The notes beneath the pieces were generated by a model. It was not told where the DNA came from. It was given only the letters and a program-made list of their open reading frames with translations, and made no database searches. Positions 32,627 to 44,717 of a DNA stretch of 64,000 nt are shown here, piece by piece (the stretch's first letter is position 1; each line of letters starts with the position of its first letter). The stretch comes from Agaricus subrufescens (lineage: Eukaryota; Basidiomycota; Agaricomycetes; Agaricales; Agaricaceae): positions 682,001-746,000 of the forward strand of contig CM057064.1 in assembly GCA_029945375.1 (NCBI GenBank). Direction: 5' to 3'. The position numbers were made by a program, and so were the translations under genes.

Positions 32627-33195
32627 TTACTCGCTATCTACTTCTTTAACAGAACCACCATCTGACATCAACTTGTATGCCCTTCCTCTTGCTCCTTCTG
32701 ATCCATCTCTCTGCTCGTTATCGGGAATGCCAAAAATATCCCTCAGCGTATCCTTTGTTACTCTCTCCGCTCTCCACTTCCTGTGTCAAGGAGACAACAA
32801 TCGTCCCCTTGCACTTTCCTACTTGACCCGACTCCCACTCTATTTCTCCAAAAATGAAATTATTCTCTTCAACACTGACCTGGGTTTGGGCTTAGGCTTT
32901 ACTTGAGCCTTCTTGTTCCCGCCGGACATTTGACCGCTTCTTGCTTGCGGTTCGCAACTAACAGGCCCTACTCTTACTCCCGGCGGCAGACTCAATCCTC
33001 TCAGCCTATGTCCGCTGCAGATGCATGTTAGTGTTTACTTGACCCCACAGCACTGAAAATACTTGCTTGATATTTGTGCTGTTGGTGTCAAGACACGACT
33101 TTAATTGTCTCGTACGCATGTAAGGCAAATTCGACTTACTTGTCAGCCCTAACACTGTCATGAGAAAAGAACCGCTTCAATGAGCTGCACCCCAT
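32627..33195 (-). CDS. Small basic protein with MGCSS N-terminus (predicted myristoylation/palmitoylation), unknown function
   Basis: Three minus-strand exons, each too short to be obvious alone: 33140-33195, 32880-33014 and 32627-32780. Summed length 345 gives 114 residues in phase. The start MGCSSLKRF fits an N-myristoylation site (Gly2, Ser at position 5) with Cys3 available for palmitoylation, and an in-frame TGA lies 12 bases upstream of the ATG. The middle reads RLRGLSLPPGVRVGPV, then a Lys/Pro run (VKPKPKPRKW), then TKDTLRDIFGIPD and an acidic end. Introns are 125 and 99 bp, longer than typical here, but all four splice sites are good (GTAAGT, GTCAGT, CTGCAG, ACACAG). No family recognised; a peripheral membrane protein is an inference from the N-terminus only. 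Confidence 0.55.
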
Positions 33196-34338
33196 CAGAG
33201 GTAGTCAGAGAAGGATTGCCCAATTCGATGGAGGAGGAAACGCACAGGGGAGGAACAAACCTGTCAGAAGGAGTATTTCTAGAACGTTGGACAAAATACT
33301 CACGCAATCCATTTTGTCTCGGAAGAGGGATTGGAATGGCCGAGGGTACTGCTGTTCATAAATGTAGCTTGATCCACGAAGCAGTGCGCCAATGAGCAAC
33401 AAAATGATAGTCTTGTTCTGGAGAGTGAAAAATCGCATGTTATAGTTATATGGTACGGATGTAATTAATCACGATCGCCCATAAACAATTAAGCCTCGGA
33501 GGCGGTGACACGGAGATTATGATTCTCGAGACACCATCACTTGCGGCCCCGCATGTGATGCAGCTTGCCCCACTATACCCTGACGATGAATTTTGTGTAT
33601 GAGAGAGTTCCTCACCAACACAGATCTGGGATCGCATCCTTGGTTGCTGAGAAAGGATGGATTAATCCTGTCATTGGTCCGTTATTCTTTTGTGGAAAAG
33701 AATCACCTGAGTAAAACACCAAATAGTGCGTTCCAGATCAAAAACGAGTCGCATGTTGAAGAGCCCCTGCGCCCTGAATTCAGATTCCAGAAAAAATCTG
33801 TGGACAGACGGACCCTGAATGCTCTCTGTAACACCTATGAGATAAAAATTCAATACACGCGTAACGGGCGTTGAATACTTCTCCGCAGCTGAAGATGCGT
33901 TTGGGGACCCAGCCTGAGGGATAGGGTCCGATCCCGTCGCCATCGCCCTCGGTTTGGTGCCACTGCCATTTTTTTTTGGCATTCTGTCTCGTTTCACCGC
34001 TTCTCATCAAAGGCTTCAGTCAATGATAGCTCTTCGACGCGTCATTCATCTCAGATAAAGGAGGTAAGTCAAATCCTACCCACGTGTTAAAGGTTTGTTC
34101 CTCGGGTCCCCTGGATGCTTAAGTTGGCAGTTGTATCATCCGGTATCTAATGAAGCCCATAATGACAATGATTAAATATTGATAGCAGAATACATACATC
34201 ATATAGCACAGGGTATCATGAAAGTGAGCACGGCCGATGAAAGGTGCTCGATATTGAGAATCAGCCTCGACCCTGGACACTTTCGCTGAATTGATCCGCG
34301 ACTGTCGTAAAACAAAAGTCCCACTCTCTTATAAGAAG
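33196..34338. other. Intergenic stretch
   Basis: No firm gene. A minus-strand frame starting at 33438 (MRFFTLQNKTII, one hydrophobic segment) has a GTGAGT donor after about 45 codons, but I found no in-phase downstream exon. 33,700-33,890 is the relative of 28,090-28,300. Confidence 0.4.
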
Positions 34339-35469
34339 TTATCCCGCATTCGTCATACCACATAAATCCCATATCCCCGCAGCCACTACATCCGCACTCC
34401 AGATATCCCATTCAGTCCACCTGGCTGGCAATACCAGAGAAAATATATCCGCTTTCCCGGATCTCCTTACAATAGGCCGAGCTCCGAGACCTCTATCGGA
34501 TGTCCTCCTCATATCCCTCTCTACTAAAACAAAGCTTTTCAAACTCCCCAGCCACTTATCCACCATCTCATACTCTTCCCTCACTCTCTCGTCCTTCGCA
34601 CCATTCAACCTCCTTGCATTGAAACACAGGCTTGTAACGTTCGGGAATTTCTCCTTCGTCGAATAAGCCCCCGCACACAATCTCAACCTCTTGACATCTG
34701 TAGCCTGATATATCGCCCCTCTCTCCACGTTCATCAGCGTGATCGTCTCGCAAGTTGGGGCCAACGCATTTGCATCTGCCGCCTTGGATAAAAAATACTC
34801 TCCGCAGGCGAGTGACCGCAGTTGGTCTGCTGCTCTCAAGATATCCACAGCCCATGATAGTTCTTCATCGTCATATTTCCCCGTTCCGATCCATAGATGC
34901 CTCACCAGGCACCGCAATTCGACATGTTTACGCAAAAAGTCGCGAAACGATCGTATATTCTTTTTGGTCCATAGGGCAAGCGGTATATGTGGCAAACACG
35001 CCTTGTATGATTCGATTTGAATACTCTTTGATACTCGCAAAAGTGTCCTAAACGTATCCATAGAATTCGCGCCTATGCGCTCAGAGGGTATTGGTGCGCA
35101 TTGTTCGAGAATGGATAAGCGGACTTCTACTGGGAGGTCCATGATTGACACTTGTTGTTGCATGGGTTGTGGTGAAGGCCTTTGCGGGTCGGGTACACCG
35201 CATTTATCCCAAATATTTTCGTACCCTAGACTGTGTTTCTCGTCTTCCTCGAACATAGCATTATCTTTGGGGTCCTTCGTATACGTCCGTGGCGGTGCAG
35301 GCGCAGACGACCGGTCCTGTGAACCCGAGGTGTGACTGGCGTTTGCATCGTGGCACGATTTTGCAGTGAAGCTCCATGGACCGAGAAGCGCGGTCACGAC
35401 GAACGAGAGAGGTAAAATCCATTTTGATGAAGCCCGAAATTCATCGACAACATGCGCGATCCAGTCCAT
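34339..35469 (-). CDS. F-box-like protein with N-terminal hydrophobic segment
   Basis: Intronless, 376 residues. The motif SIMDLPVEVRLSILEQCA near residue 108 matches the start of an F-box-like domain (LPxEVxxxIL), followed by RTLLRVSKSIQIESY and a leucine-rich C-terminal half without clear repeats, as in the many lineage-specific F-box-like genes of Agaricomycetes. F-box proteins usually recruit substrates to SCF ubiquitin ligases. Odd here is a hydrophobic stretch at residues 18-35 (ILPLSFVVTALLGPW) that could be a membrane anchor, and a Ser/Pro-rich linker before the F-box. A decayed copy lies 7 kb upstream, so this family duplicates locally. No introns, unlike most neighbours. Confidence 0.62.
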   Translation of the reverse strand: MDWIAHVVDEFRASSKWILPLSFVVTALLGPWSFTAKSCHDANASHTSGSQDRSSAPAPPRTYTKDPKDNAMFEEDEKHSLGYENIWDKCGVPDPQRPSPQPMQQQVSIMDLPVEVRLSILEQCAPIPSERIGANSMDTFRTLLRVSKSIQIESYKACLPHIPLALWTKKNIRSFRDFLRKHVELRCLVRHLWIGTGKYDDEELSWAVDILRAADQLRSLACGEYFLSKAADANALAPTCETITLMNVERGAIYQATDVKRLRLCAGAYSTKEKFPNVTSLCFNARRLNGAKDERVREEYEMVDKWLGSLKSFVLVERDMRRTSDRGLGARPIVRRSGKADIFSLVLPARWTEWDIWSADVVAAGIWDLCGMTNAG

Positions 35470-36903
35470 CTGTCTGGGAACAATTAAATTGGGGTGGCTC
35501 GGCGAGCTATGTCAAGACAGTAAGTAAAACGTTTTGCAACAGGCGGCAGGCGGAAGACACGAGGCTATCGTGAGCCCCGATAGAAGCCACCGTAACTCCG
35601 TGCATCGCCCAGTATGGTCGGACCGAACACTCACTGCTAAGAGTCCTTTCGTATTTTTGGGAGGATTGGAGTGTGTTTCTAGGCGGGTTGCTGTGTACGA
35701 AGAGGACTAATTGGGGGTAATGGTCCAACAGGCGGCGGTGACGTTATATATATCTTGTGACAGTGCGCCGGGCACGAGGTTTGATGGGATAAGATAATAA
35801 AAATGGTAGAATCGAAGTTGCAAGAAATCACAAGAAAGGAATAGCAGCAATGGGTGTCGATGAGTGTGGGATGCGATTAGTGATTACCGAACCAGCCAGT
35901 AGGTTGAAGGAGCGTCCGCGGGGTGGTGAGAAAGGAATGGGTGGCAGTCGACTTTTGGAGCACCTTTGTCCTTTTGTTCGAGTCCGTGTATGAAATCTAC
36001 ACTACAGAGATCCCAGAAAGCATCCTTCAGCGCCCGAAGGGTCACGTAAATGACCCACACTCGGTATCTGGCACCACGAGGGAGATCCGATTAATGGCGT
36101 GGCGTCCATGGTTTTGTGAGACGTCCAGCGGTCTTCATTGAGTAGCAATACCAACCACTCGAATTCGGGTGAAAAGCAAACGGTTGATCGACACGTTTAT
36201 GCTCCAGCACCCTCAGATTCGGGTAAACCATCCAATCGCGCTGTCGAGTATTCAAAATAAACCGTTTCAAGACAATTTGTCCATGCCCACATACACCTTG
36301 GGAGGCAACTTGGCAGTGTTACTCTCCATTGAAACGAGACGTTCCCATCATGCCCGGCATAGGCGATGAGCGGGCATTCGATGCTTCTTGAATTCAAATT
36401 CCCAAACAGTGAGAAAAGCATCGTTCCAGGGTATTTACGGCCAGGTGTGAGACTTGAGGGTTTTGTAGCATCCAGAAGGTCGGATTCACCCGGCCATGTC
36501 GATGCGCAATGCGCATGTAATGAGCCTCCAGTACTCCAGTAAGTGAAGATATGTCAGGAGAGATGTTTCGAGTCAGAACAGGCTCCCTCCAGGTACGTAT
36601 TGTGCTACTCCGAAATCCGTGAAATGAGCGCGCCTGGAAAGCCACAAGAATATATCTTGCCATATACTGCAAGGACCCCTGAGCACGCCGCTTTGAACGG
36701 TACAACAACGCGTCTTGGTATCGCTTGCGGGACTGGCAACGCGGAGCAGTCCAAACATGTTTCATCTCTTCATGAACATGGTCTAGCCCGTCACAAAACT
36801 GCAATGTGCGTCGAAGCCTGTGGAAGACAATCTCATCAGGCTAAAGGGTCCGAGCGCCGATCTCTCTTACATAAGCGTACCCAGGTTTCTCCAGTGCGCG
36901 GAC
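35470..36903. other. Unresolved region, possibly holding minus-strand gene fragments
   Basis: On the minus strand an exon-like frame preceded by an acceptor (CCCTTTAG, about 36846-36853) reads PDEIVFHRLRRTLQFCDG and continues to about 36700, and another frame at 36150-36270 reads RQRDWMVYPNLRVLEHK. Both look protein-like but I could not connect them with consistent splice sites or find a start codon, so no gene is called. The plus strand shows only short frames. This stretch also contains the upstream region of the Pex8-like gene. Confidence 0.3.
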
Positions 36904-39735
36904 ATGGACCGGGCGTACACGAATTTGCTGGCCCAGCTGCACACTGCCAGCCCGTCTTTGCCGTTGGCCACCATACAGAGCGCGCTCGCGCACTATCTCG
37001 CTAATTTGGCCCCGCTGCCGACACCGCTTGCTGCGACCGCTGTTTCCTCGGCACTATATCTCACTCAGCCTTTTACAAATGAAAAGCTTCATTCATTTTC
37101 GACGGCCTTTCGTCATGCAACGCATCTAAAACATCGTAGTATAAAAGAGGATGTGAAATCTCGCTCACGTATCGACGGTTTATTCTCGAGGTCGCTGAAT
37201 GGAGTTCTTAGCAGCTGGGTTACTGACGTCGTCAAGGGCATACAAGGAGGTCATTATGTACTCAGGCTTTCATCCCTATCTGGCTTGCTCTTGGGCATTC
37301 ACGACCTCGAAGTCGAATCACAGAGTCTACCGAATCAAACTCAACTACACCTGGGCAACGCGAGGAGTGCTGTGGAGGATGAATTGATCATTGCCTTTGC
37401 TGAAGTAATGGACGCGCATTCACCTTGGCCCGCAACCGAGTCTTCGAGTGGCTGGGAGTCTGAGTTTCAACCATCCAGTCAGGGTATGTTCTCGATCGAA
37501 CAGTCGAGGCCATGTCGCTAACAGATCTGGCCCTAGACGTACTCACAACTGCGCTTTTAGTCGCCTCACAGTCTCTCCCCCTGGTTTCCGGTACCAAGCT
37601 TCAGATCCTTCCTCTGCCTACTCTCAGTCATCTCATAATCACAACTATATCCTCTACGCTCCTATCAGGCAAGTTCCTCAGTGATTTAACCTCCTCCGTC
37701 GTCCGCCAGGGTGAATATCGTGTTTATATTCCCGTGAGTCAACCCCCGTACGCGAGTCTGCTGGTCGGTTATCGAGACAACCTGGTTTATAGCCCAACGC
37801 ACCTACGGCCAAAACACTATATGGCATCACTACTTCTCCAGTCCTGGGTTCCGCTGCTTCATTGACTCGCCTAGGGGCACTCAGCTTAAGATTATTGCTG
37901 GAAAGCCATTCTACGTCTCGAGTTACAAAAGGTCTAGGCGCATCTATCGAGACCCTCAGGATTTTGCGAGACCTGGCGATGCAAGTCGAGGTGGGCTGGA
38001 GCGAGGGCCACCTGGCCGATATACCGGAACATGACATAAGTGAGTAGGAGAATCAATCAAGCAGTTTCGTTGTCTCAACTGCCAGCACCCGAAACACGTC
38101 CAATCACCCAGGCAATGTGGACCACCCTGAAAACGTTATTGTTTTCAGCGGTCATGCTCTCAGAAGCCATTCTGTCCTCTGTGGTATACATCAAGCCAGC
38201 AACTTCCCCATACACTCAAGCATCCACTACATCATCAGAACTCGCACTTCAAGTACTTCATATTTTCTCGCATTTTTCTTTTATCATCTCTCAGTTTGGT
38301 GGTGTAACGTCAACATCGCAAGGCTTTGAGCAGCTCAAAAAGACTTTCTATCTCGCTCTTGACATTTTGTCCCAAGTTGATAGTATGTCTGGTGGGCACC
38401 AAACCAGTGGTAGTCTGGCGGACGAGTATGTGAGAGACCAAAGCCTCTTCCTCTATTCTCCGGCATTTATGAACGGTCAGCGATAAGTGTCACTGTTTAT
38501 GTGTAAAACTCAACAGTTTCTAGCGCCAAACTCTATAAAAAATTCCAAAAAAGCTCTGGTGCTGGCATGCATGGAACAGTTAGCACCTACTCTGAGCGAA
38601 GATTGTATCCATGAACATGTGCTCGACATTTGTTTGCCGTAAGTCCCTTTTAGCCTTACCTGTGATTTCCGCGGGACATTCCGCTTCTCCTCGGTTCCTT
38701 TTCTCTGGTCCCTCTTCTCTGAATCCAAGTATACTGAGAAAGTACATAATTAATATGGAGTCACATCGGAAATCTCCTTGCGTAATCCCATCTTCTCACA
38801 ATGCTAATTTCTAGACACCTATCAGAAGATTCCGACCGTGAAACGTTTGAGTCTGCCCACTCAGTGATCCTCGCCATTTTTGCCTCTCACGCTCAACGAC
38901 AACAACGACAGTCTGCAGTATTAGCAAGGGGTCATGTTGATCTGCAATCTGTGTACTCTGAAGACATCGATTTTGTCAAGAGAATGGTGCCTTTTTATGC
39001 GCGTTGCTTGATTGAGGTGAGAATTTACCCCTTTTTTTGTCTTGCCGGAGCCTCTTCAATAGAAAAGGCTGTTTGGCAAAGGTTACACTTCTTTTTTCTT
39101 TCGCTATGTTCCGAAACATGACTGCTCCCTCGTTAGCTTCACTTCTATTGACTATTTTTCTTCAGAATTCTGCCGAGGGAAAGCTAAGCACGGCTCAATT
39201 ACGAACGGCCTATTCCGCCCTTGTCCGGTGTGCTGGTGCAAGCGGGCTCAATGTTGACACTGTGCCTGCGGAGACATTAAGTCTTGCCTGGTACTGTATT
39301 CAGCTGCTCCTTGATAATATTCACAACAAGGAGGGGAACCAAAAGGACGAAGAGCGGCTCAATCGACTGCTTTTGACACTTATATCCAGCATACCGTCAC
39401 TTCCTCTTGTCCTCATGCTCCAGGCTCTTGAAGAAATAAAATCCATCATCACCTCCTTTTCTCCACTCTCACATTCATCCACGCCAGCAATTTCGTCATC
39501 GCTACCAAATATGGCAGACCCCCTGAAGAAGATAGAACCGAGTGAATTAGCGAAAGCTTTGTTTGACGAACTGATTGAACGGGTTGGATATAGGGAGAAA
39601 AGTGCGGTCATGCAATGGTGGTATCGGAATCGGTCTGGGTTGCTCTTTCACAATGGATCCCATGCGTCCGGTGAGGTCAACCATGACGAGATCGAAATTA
39701 CCAAGACATCACAAGGCGAGGAAGTGTCACGATGA
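36904..39735 (+). CDS. Pex8-like peroxin (peroxisomal matrix-protein import), putative
   Basis: Seven exons: 36904-37483, 37525-37733, 37793-38039, 38086-38429, 38517-38638, 38815-39016, 39166-39735; total 757 residues in phase. Start MDRAYTNLLAQL is the first in-frame ATG. The protein is almost wholly alpha-helical with HEAT-like leucine-rich helices and no membrane segment. Segments I associate with fungal Pex8 are GWESEFQPS, LLVASQSLPLVS, MWTTLKTLLFSAVML, LHIFSHFSFIISQFGG and FESAHSVILAIFASHA. Pex8 in yeasts links docking and RING peroxins inside peroxisomes. Reservations: identification is by memory of family patterns, there is no PTS1 at the C-terminus (ends EEVSR), and the junction 38429/38517 relies on a GTGAGA donor. 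Alternative: another helical-repeat protein. The following three genes encode PTS1 proteins. Confidence 0.5.
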
Positions 39736-41889
39736 CAGCCGTTATTGTCGGGATCAGATAATGGTGAGCACTTTCCATTACCTCAAGATGGTTTCTAATG
39801 AAAGCATGACTTGACGCCCATATAGTCAGGGTACTGCAGGTGTTAATCCTGGCCGATCAACTCCCAGACAGCATTTTGAACAAACACCTCGGTCGGTGTC
39901 AGTCCACGCAAGACGAAATTGGCCTACGATCTTCCATGAACTATCTCGATACAGACTCGTGAAATACACTAGCTTCCCTGGCAAGATCGTCTAAAAAAAG
40001 TTAGCTTCATAAATGATGTTAAGTGAAAGCGATATGCAGTTCCTAAAGGAGCTGATAGTACGGTGGCATTCGCCCTATGTAGCCAGAAACATCCACTCCA
40101 TTCCTAAAATAATGGATGCTTCTCAAGAAGGCTGATACTACGGTCCTCGTGTGTTGCCCTGCTGACCGATTCCATACAAAGAACCTTATCTCATTTCATG
40201 AAAAACATAGCGGTGATAGGTCAATTCAATGAGACTTTCATCATTCGCAAGAATCGTTGAACCATTGGGTCCTCTGTCAGTGGTGGCGCATATGCACATC
40301 CCAGGGTCTTTTTCGCCATCTGGGATCGCCACGCGCATCGTTCGCGCCCAAATTTCTGTTTCGATTTGAATTGGATTTGATCAGCTAGAACGGTTCTGAT
40401 GTTCCAAGGAGTGGAGTTTAGAAGATTCGGACTTCCACGATGGCTGGACGAGCTTCCCGACAGTTATCAACTTTGATCAAAGTGGCATGTAATCCTACCA
40501 CGCCCCTATGCTACAATGTTCAGTTGGTCATATCTGGGTCATATTGATCACCGGGAATCTATCACTTAAAGTATAACTTAGTATAGCTCCGTCATGCTGT
40601 GCTATAAATTGCCGGAAAAAAAAACACCGACAGGATTTGAATAAAAACACTCCTCGGCCCAGTTCATGAAATTGGTCCTTTTTGTCGTGTCCCCCTTCTT
40701 TCCCAGTCACATCTGGTTCCTGGATATAGAAGTACTGTCCTTTCTGATCGTTTTCTCGTAGCTTTTGGTTTGTTTGTCCCCGGTCACCGGTATTCTGGCT
40801 ATTTCGCCGATGCTATTCACTACCGGTGCAACGGCAAAATTCTTTGATTCCCAGCTGCTGTCAAAATTGGAGTGGTGACGGTCCGAAGAAAAGGGGTGGC
40901 ATTGAGCGCTTGGCCTTGCAGGCTCGATGAGAATCGGCCACAAACCCGGCCACGAACGAGGAACGAGGTCTTAATGGAAAAGCCGATTTGAAGGCATTAT
41001 CAAAGATCGCCGATCGTCGGCAATGACATGAGAAATAGTTAGTCTGTGGGTAGTCCCGGATGAAGTGACAGTGAGAAATGCCATCGTCTGAGATGTCGCC
41101 TCCTGATCATGTTTTGGTCATATTTCTACCGGGGATAGGTGTGATGTATCAACGTAACATCTATAATTCGTTGTGCTGAACTGCGGGGGGTGACTACGGA
41201 AAGCAAAAGGGCTTTTACGTGATCAAAAGGTCTCCAGAGCCAGAGACTTCTCACTGTCACTATTTTCTTTCCGAGCCTCCGTGATACCCGGGGCGCGTGG
41301 TACGACCGTGGGCCCAGCTTCAGTTGGTCAATGGTCCCATGGCTGCAGGTAAAACAGACCCGAGAGGACACCGCGCACTCGAAAGGTTCAGCCGCCCTAC
41401 ATAGCCTTGAAGGGATTGTTCCAAGTGATTGGGGACGAGCGAGATCCTCGCTTCCAGTGTTCAGGGTGCTGAAACTAACGTATGTCATTACGGCATATAG
41501 ACGGAAAGCAAAGACGGCCAAAATAGCAGCAACCGGGCCCCGGCCGGTGCAACTTCTTTAGTCTTTTGCGGAGGCAATTCTCACTTAACAGCCTTCTTTC
41601 CACCAGATCACTCTCACCATCATGCCCGGGCGAGTCGTAGCTCTTCGGGGAAAAACACCGGGAGATCTGATTGACTAGTTTCAAATCTATCTCCTATCCT
41701 GTTTAAAATTGTACACGTTGGCCAGATGATCATGGTACAAGCGATGTTCACAGAGCCGAGCGTCCTTTTATATCACGCCGATGACCGGATGGAACTGGAT
41801 CCTGCAGACTCCCGCTTATCCGTCTCTTCCACCGCTAACCTTCAAGCTTTCCGCCCCCCCTCCCCTCAGTGCAATCCACGACCACCACA
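39736..41889. other. Intergenic region forming the upstream part of a tandem-duplicated unit
   Basis: No gene seen. From about 40,020 onward, segments resemble 45,490-47,079 upstream of the second ligase gene: a GATAGTACGG motif, an ACGGTCCTCGTGT/CTGGTCCTCATGT motif, the CGCTGGACGAGCTTC/GGCTGGACGAGCTTC motif, and CCTTCAAGCTTTCCGCC just before each start codon. It was therefore copied together with the gene. Confidence 0.6.
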
Positions 41890-44717
41890 ATGAATACCGC
41901 CCAACTCCCTCCCATACCGGATAACATGTCCATTGCTCAGTTCATGCTTGAATGCCAACACCAAGTACGGCCACCAATGGACAACACTTTACCTTGTCTT
42001 GTCGACAGTCATACTGGAAGGACTCTCAACTTCTCGCAGGTGAGTTGTACGGGCTGTGATAGCCTTTAGACATGCTCCGTTTCGCTAAAGGACGTTGCCA
42101 GCTACAACGTCATACGTTCGGCCTAGCTAATGCATTGAGCTCCAATTACGACATAGGTATTCATCTTACATTCCTGCATTCTCTTCTGCGAGCTCGAGTT
42201 TAATAATGCCCGCCCCAATCTAGGTAACAACGATAGAGGTAAAGACTATCAAGGTCTTTGGTGCACTATTAGTATTGATTTTTTTTTTTTTCAGTGTTAA
42301 TTCTCAGTCCCAACACAATTGGTAAGCCACAAATCCACCCAAGGAGAGGCCTATCTAATGTGGCGCCTAGATTACCCTATCGTCGTCTGGTCTATACATC
42401 GCCTCGGAGGAATTGTATCGTTAGTTGCTTTACCTCCTTATAGCCTTAGCCAAACTGTTAATTTTTTTCTAACCAGCTGCTCGAACCCGCAGTTCACTGC
42501 CGATGAGCTGTGCCATCACCTTCGGACCGCCAATATTACCTTCTTGATTGTCCACTCTAACGTCCTCGATGTCTCAATACAAGCCGCACGTGCCTACGGA
42601 CTCTCTACTGAACGCATTATAGTGATAGACAAGCCAAGTATTGCATCTAAGTCTACCAACAACTCGCTGCTATCTCGCCGGACGGTGCCAGATTTAATCA
42701 CCAAAGGAATGACTATTCCACGTTGCTTTGAGGAGCAGACTTTCCAGCGTGGGGAAGGGAAAGTCAAAGTGGCGATGTTGGCGTGGTCGTCAGGAACAAC
42801 TGGGAAACCTAAGGTCAGTATTCTATCCTCCTGGCGTGAATTCAATAGGGTTACGTTAATATATTTTTTCAAAGGCCGTTGCGATATCTCATTACGGGAT
42901 GATTGCGAACCTTATTCAGATGACGGTCCACAACCGTGGTCCTCGTGGCTCGCATTATAGCCCCGGTGATACTGCGATTGGAGGTCAGAACTACTCTCCC
43001 ACCCCCTATCTTTATACAAAATTTATACTCTCTTTCAGTCCTTCCATTTTTTCGTAGGTTTTTCTTGTCTTTTATCCCCTTTGACACTAGGTTTAACGTT
43101 GACCGTCTCGTTCAAAGATGTGGCCGGTTTAGTGATAGCTGTATGTCCCTCTATCTCTCTCTAACTTAAGCGCTAACATGCAATGCATAGCTCCATTTCG
43201 TTCTGTTCCACTCGGTGTGTTACGAGCTCCTGTCTCAGAATATATTGTCATCCTATATTACCAGATGAAATTGGTCGTTATGCCGAAATACGATTTGCTC
43301 GGCATGCTCGACATCGTCGTCCGGCACAAGGTGACACACTTATTGTAAGTGAAAGTGTCTTAATGGCGCGGCTATCACCCACATCAGTTAGGCTCGTTCC
43401 TCCACAAGCTGTGGCACTATCAAAAGTTAGTGGATTTTCTATTTATTTTTCGATCCCGTGTCCTGACTCCACCTTTCAGTGCCCTCAACTCAATGACTAC
43501 GATCTTAAGGCCGTAAAATATGTCGCAACGGGTAAGTTTTCTAGCTGTTCAATTCTGAGTTACTCGGTATACAATACACTACAGGTGCTGCCCCTTTGTC
43601 ACAGGATGTCCAGAAAGCACTTATGGCGATTTTTCCAACGCTTCCTATTGGACAACTTTACGGTGCGAATGATTAAACGAGATATGCACACCCAGTGTCT
43701 AACACCTAATTTCAGGGATGACTGAAGTGACTCTTGCTGCTTCCATGTTATCAGGGGATCAGCAGCATGGTCCTCTCGGAAGTACGATGCTTCATCTCCC
43801 CATTCGCGGTTGCGGCTAGCTCATCTTCATGTATACAGGTGGTGGACGACTACTTCCCGGTATTGAAATTCGAGTTGTGCGCCCCGACGGAACACCGTCT
43901 CGGTCAGACGAACCAGGAGAACTTTACATAAAAAGTCCCGCTGCTGCTCTTGGTTATTGGGGTAATCCATCCGCGTGCGTTGCACTGTCCTCCATAAATT
44001 GATATCTTATTGATTTAATAATCATAGTACTAAAGAAACTTTCATCGATGGGTAAGCACGGTTTACAGTGTAGAAATCCTGCTTAACTTCAGTATAGATG
44101 GGTACGTTCGGGAGACCAGGTCATTGTCACGCCTGATGGGGAGGTGTATGTCCTTGATCGCATTAAGGTGACATAATTATTTCCGTGCAAGTGCCACCGC
44201 GCTAAAAGTAGTTTTGTCTTAGGAATTCATCAAAGTGAGAGGATTTCAAGTGGCACCCGCGGAGCTCGAAGGGTCATTATTGGGCCACCCTGACGTCAGC
44301 GATTGCTGCGTAGTTGGCGTGGAGGATGAGCGTAGTGGCGAGCTCCCCCTAGCCTTTGTGGTATTGACAGCCGCCGCCAGGAGGAGAAGTATGGAATCTC
44401 CACAGGCGGCCGCAAATATCAAGAAAAGCATCCAGCACGTGAGTGATATGCTCCTCCCCCTACGTAGTCTACGGTGATTGATCGATGGGGAATGCAGTAC
44501 ATTGCCGAGAAAAAAGTACGTTATAAGCACCTGGATGGAGGTGTGCGATTTCTTGAGGTGTTACCGGTATGTACACATATTTTCCCTCTCCAAGCGGTGT
44601 TGATCATTCGAAATTCCTTAGAGAAACGGTAGTGGTAAGCTCTTGAGAAGGGTATTGCGACAGCACGCTCGCGAAGATCAAAAGCGAGTTTCAGAACAAC
44701 ATTCTGCCAAATTATGA
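41890..44717 (+). CDS. AMP-forming acyl/aryl-CoA ligase, peroxisomal (tandem copy 1)
   Basis: ANL-superfamily adenylating enzyme of the 4-coumarate/fatty-acyl-CoA ligase type: it activates a carboxylic acid as acyl-AMP and transfers it to CoA. About 16 exons with introns of roughly 50-80 bp (first exons 41890-42039, 42102-42156, 42224-42238, 42295-42321, 42371-42419, 42477-...). Signatures in order: [14 protein letters not shown], the P-loop [36 protein letters not shown] (adenylate-binding), [27 protein letters not shown] (hinge region) and [10 protein letters not shown] with the catalytic lysine. The protein ends HSAKL; AKL is a valid PTS1, so peroxisomal location is expected. I followed the frame across the exons and found no break. 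Substrate cannot be read from sequence; side-chain or aromatic acids are possible. Confidence 0.88.

Noticed and set aside
33205..33438. Minus-strand frame MRFFTLQNKTII... as a 5' exon of the MGCSS gene
   Set aside because: The GTGAGT donor leaves phase 0, but no downstream exon in that phase stays open, and an in-frame TGA sits just upstream of the MGCSS start codon.
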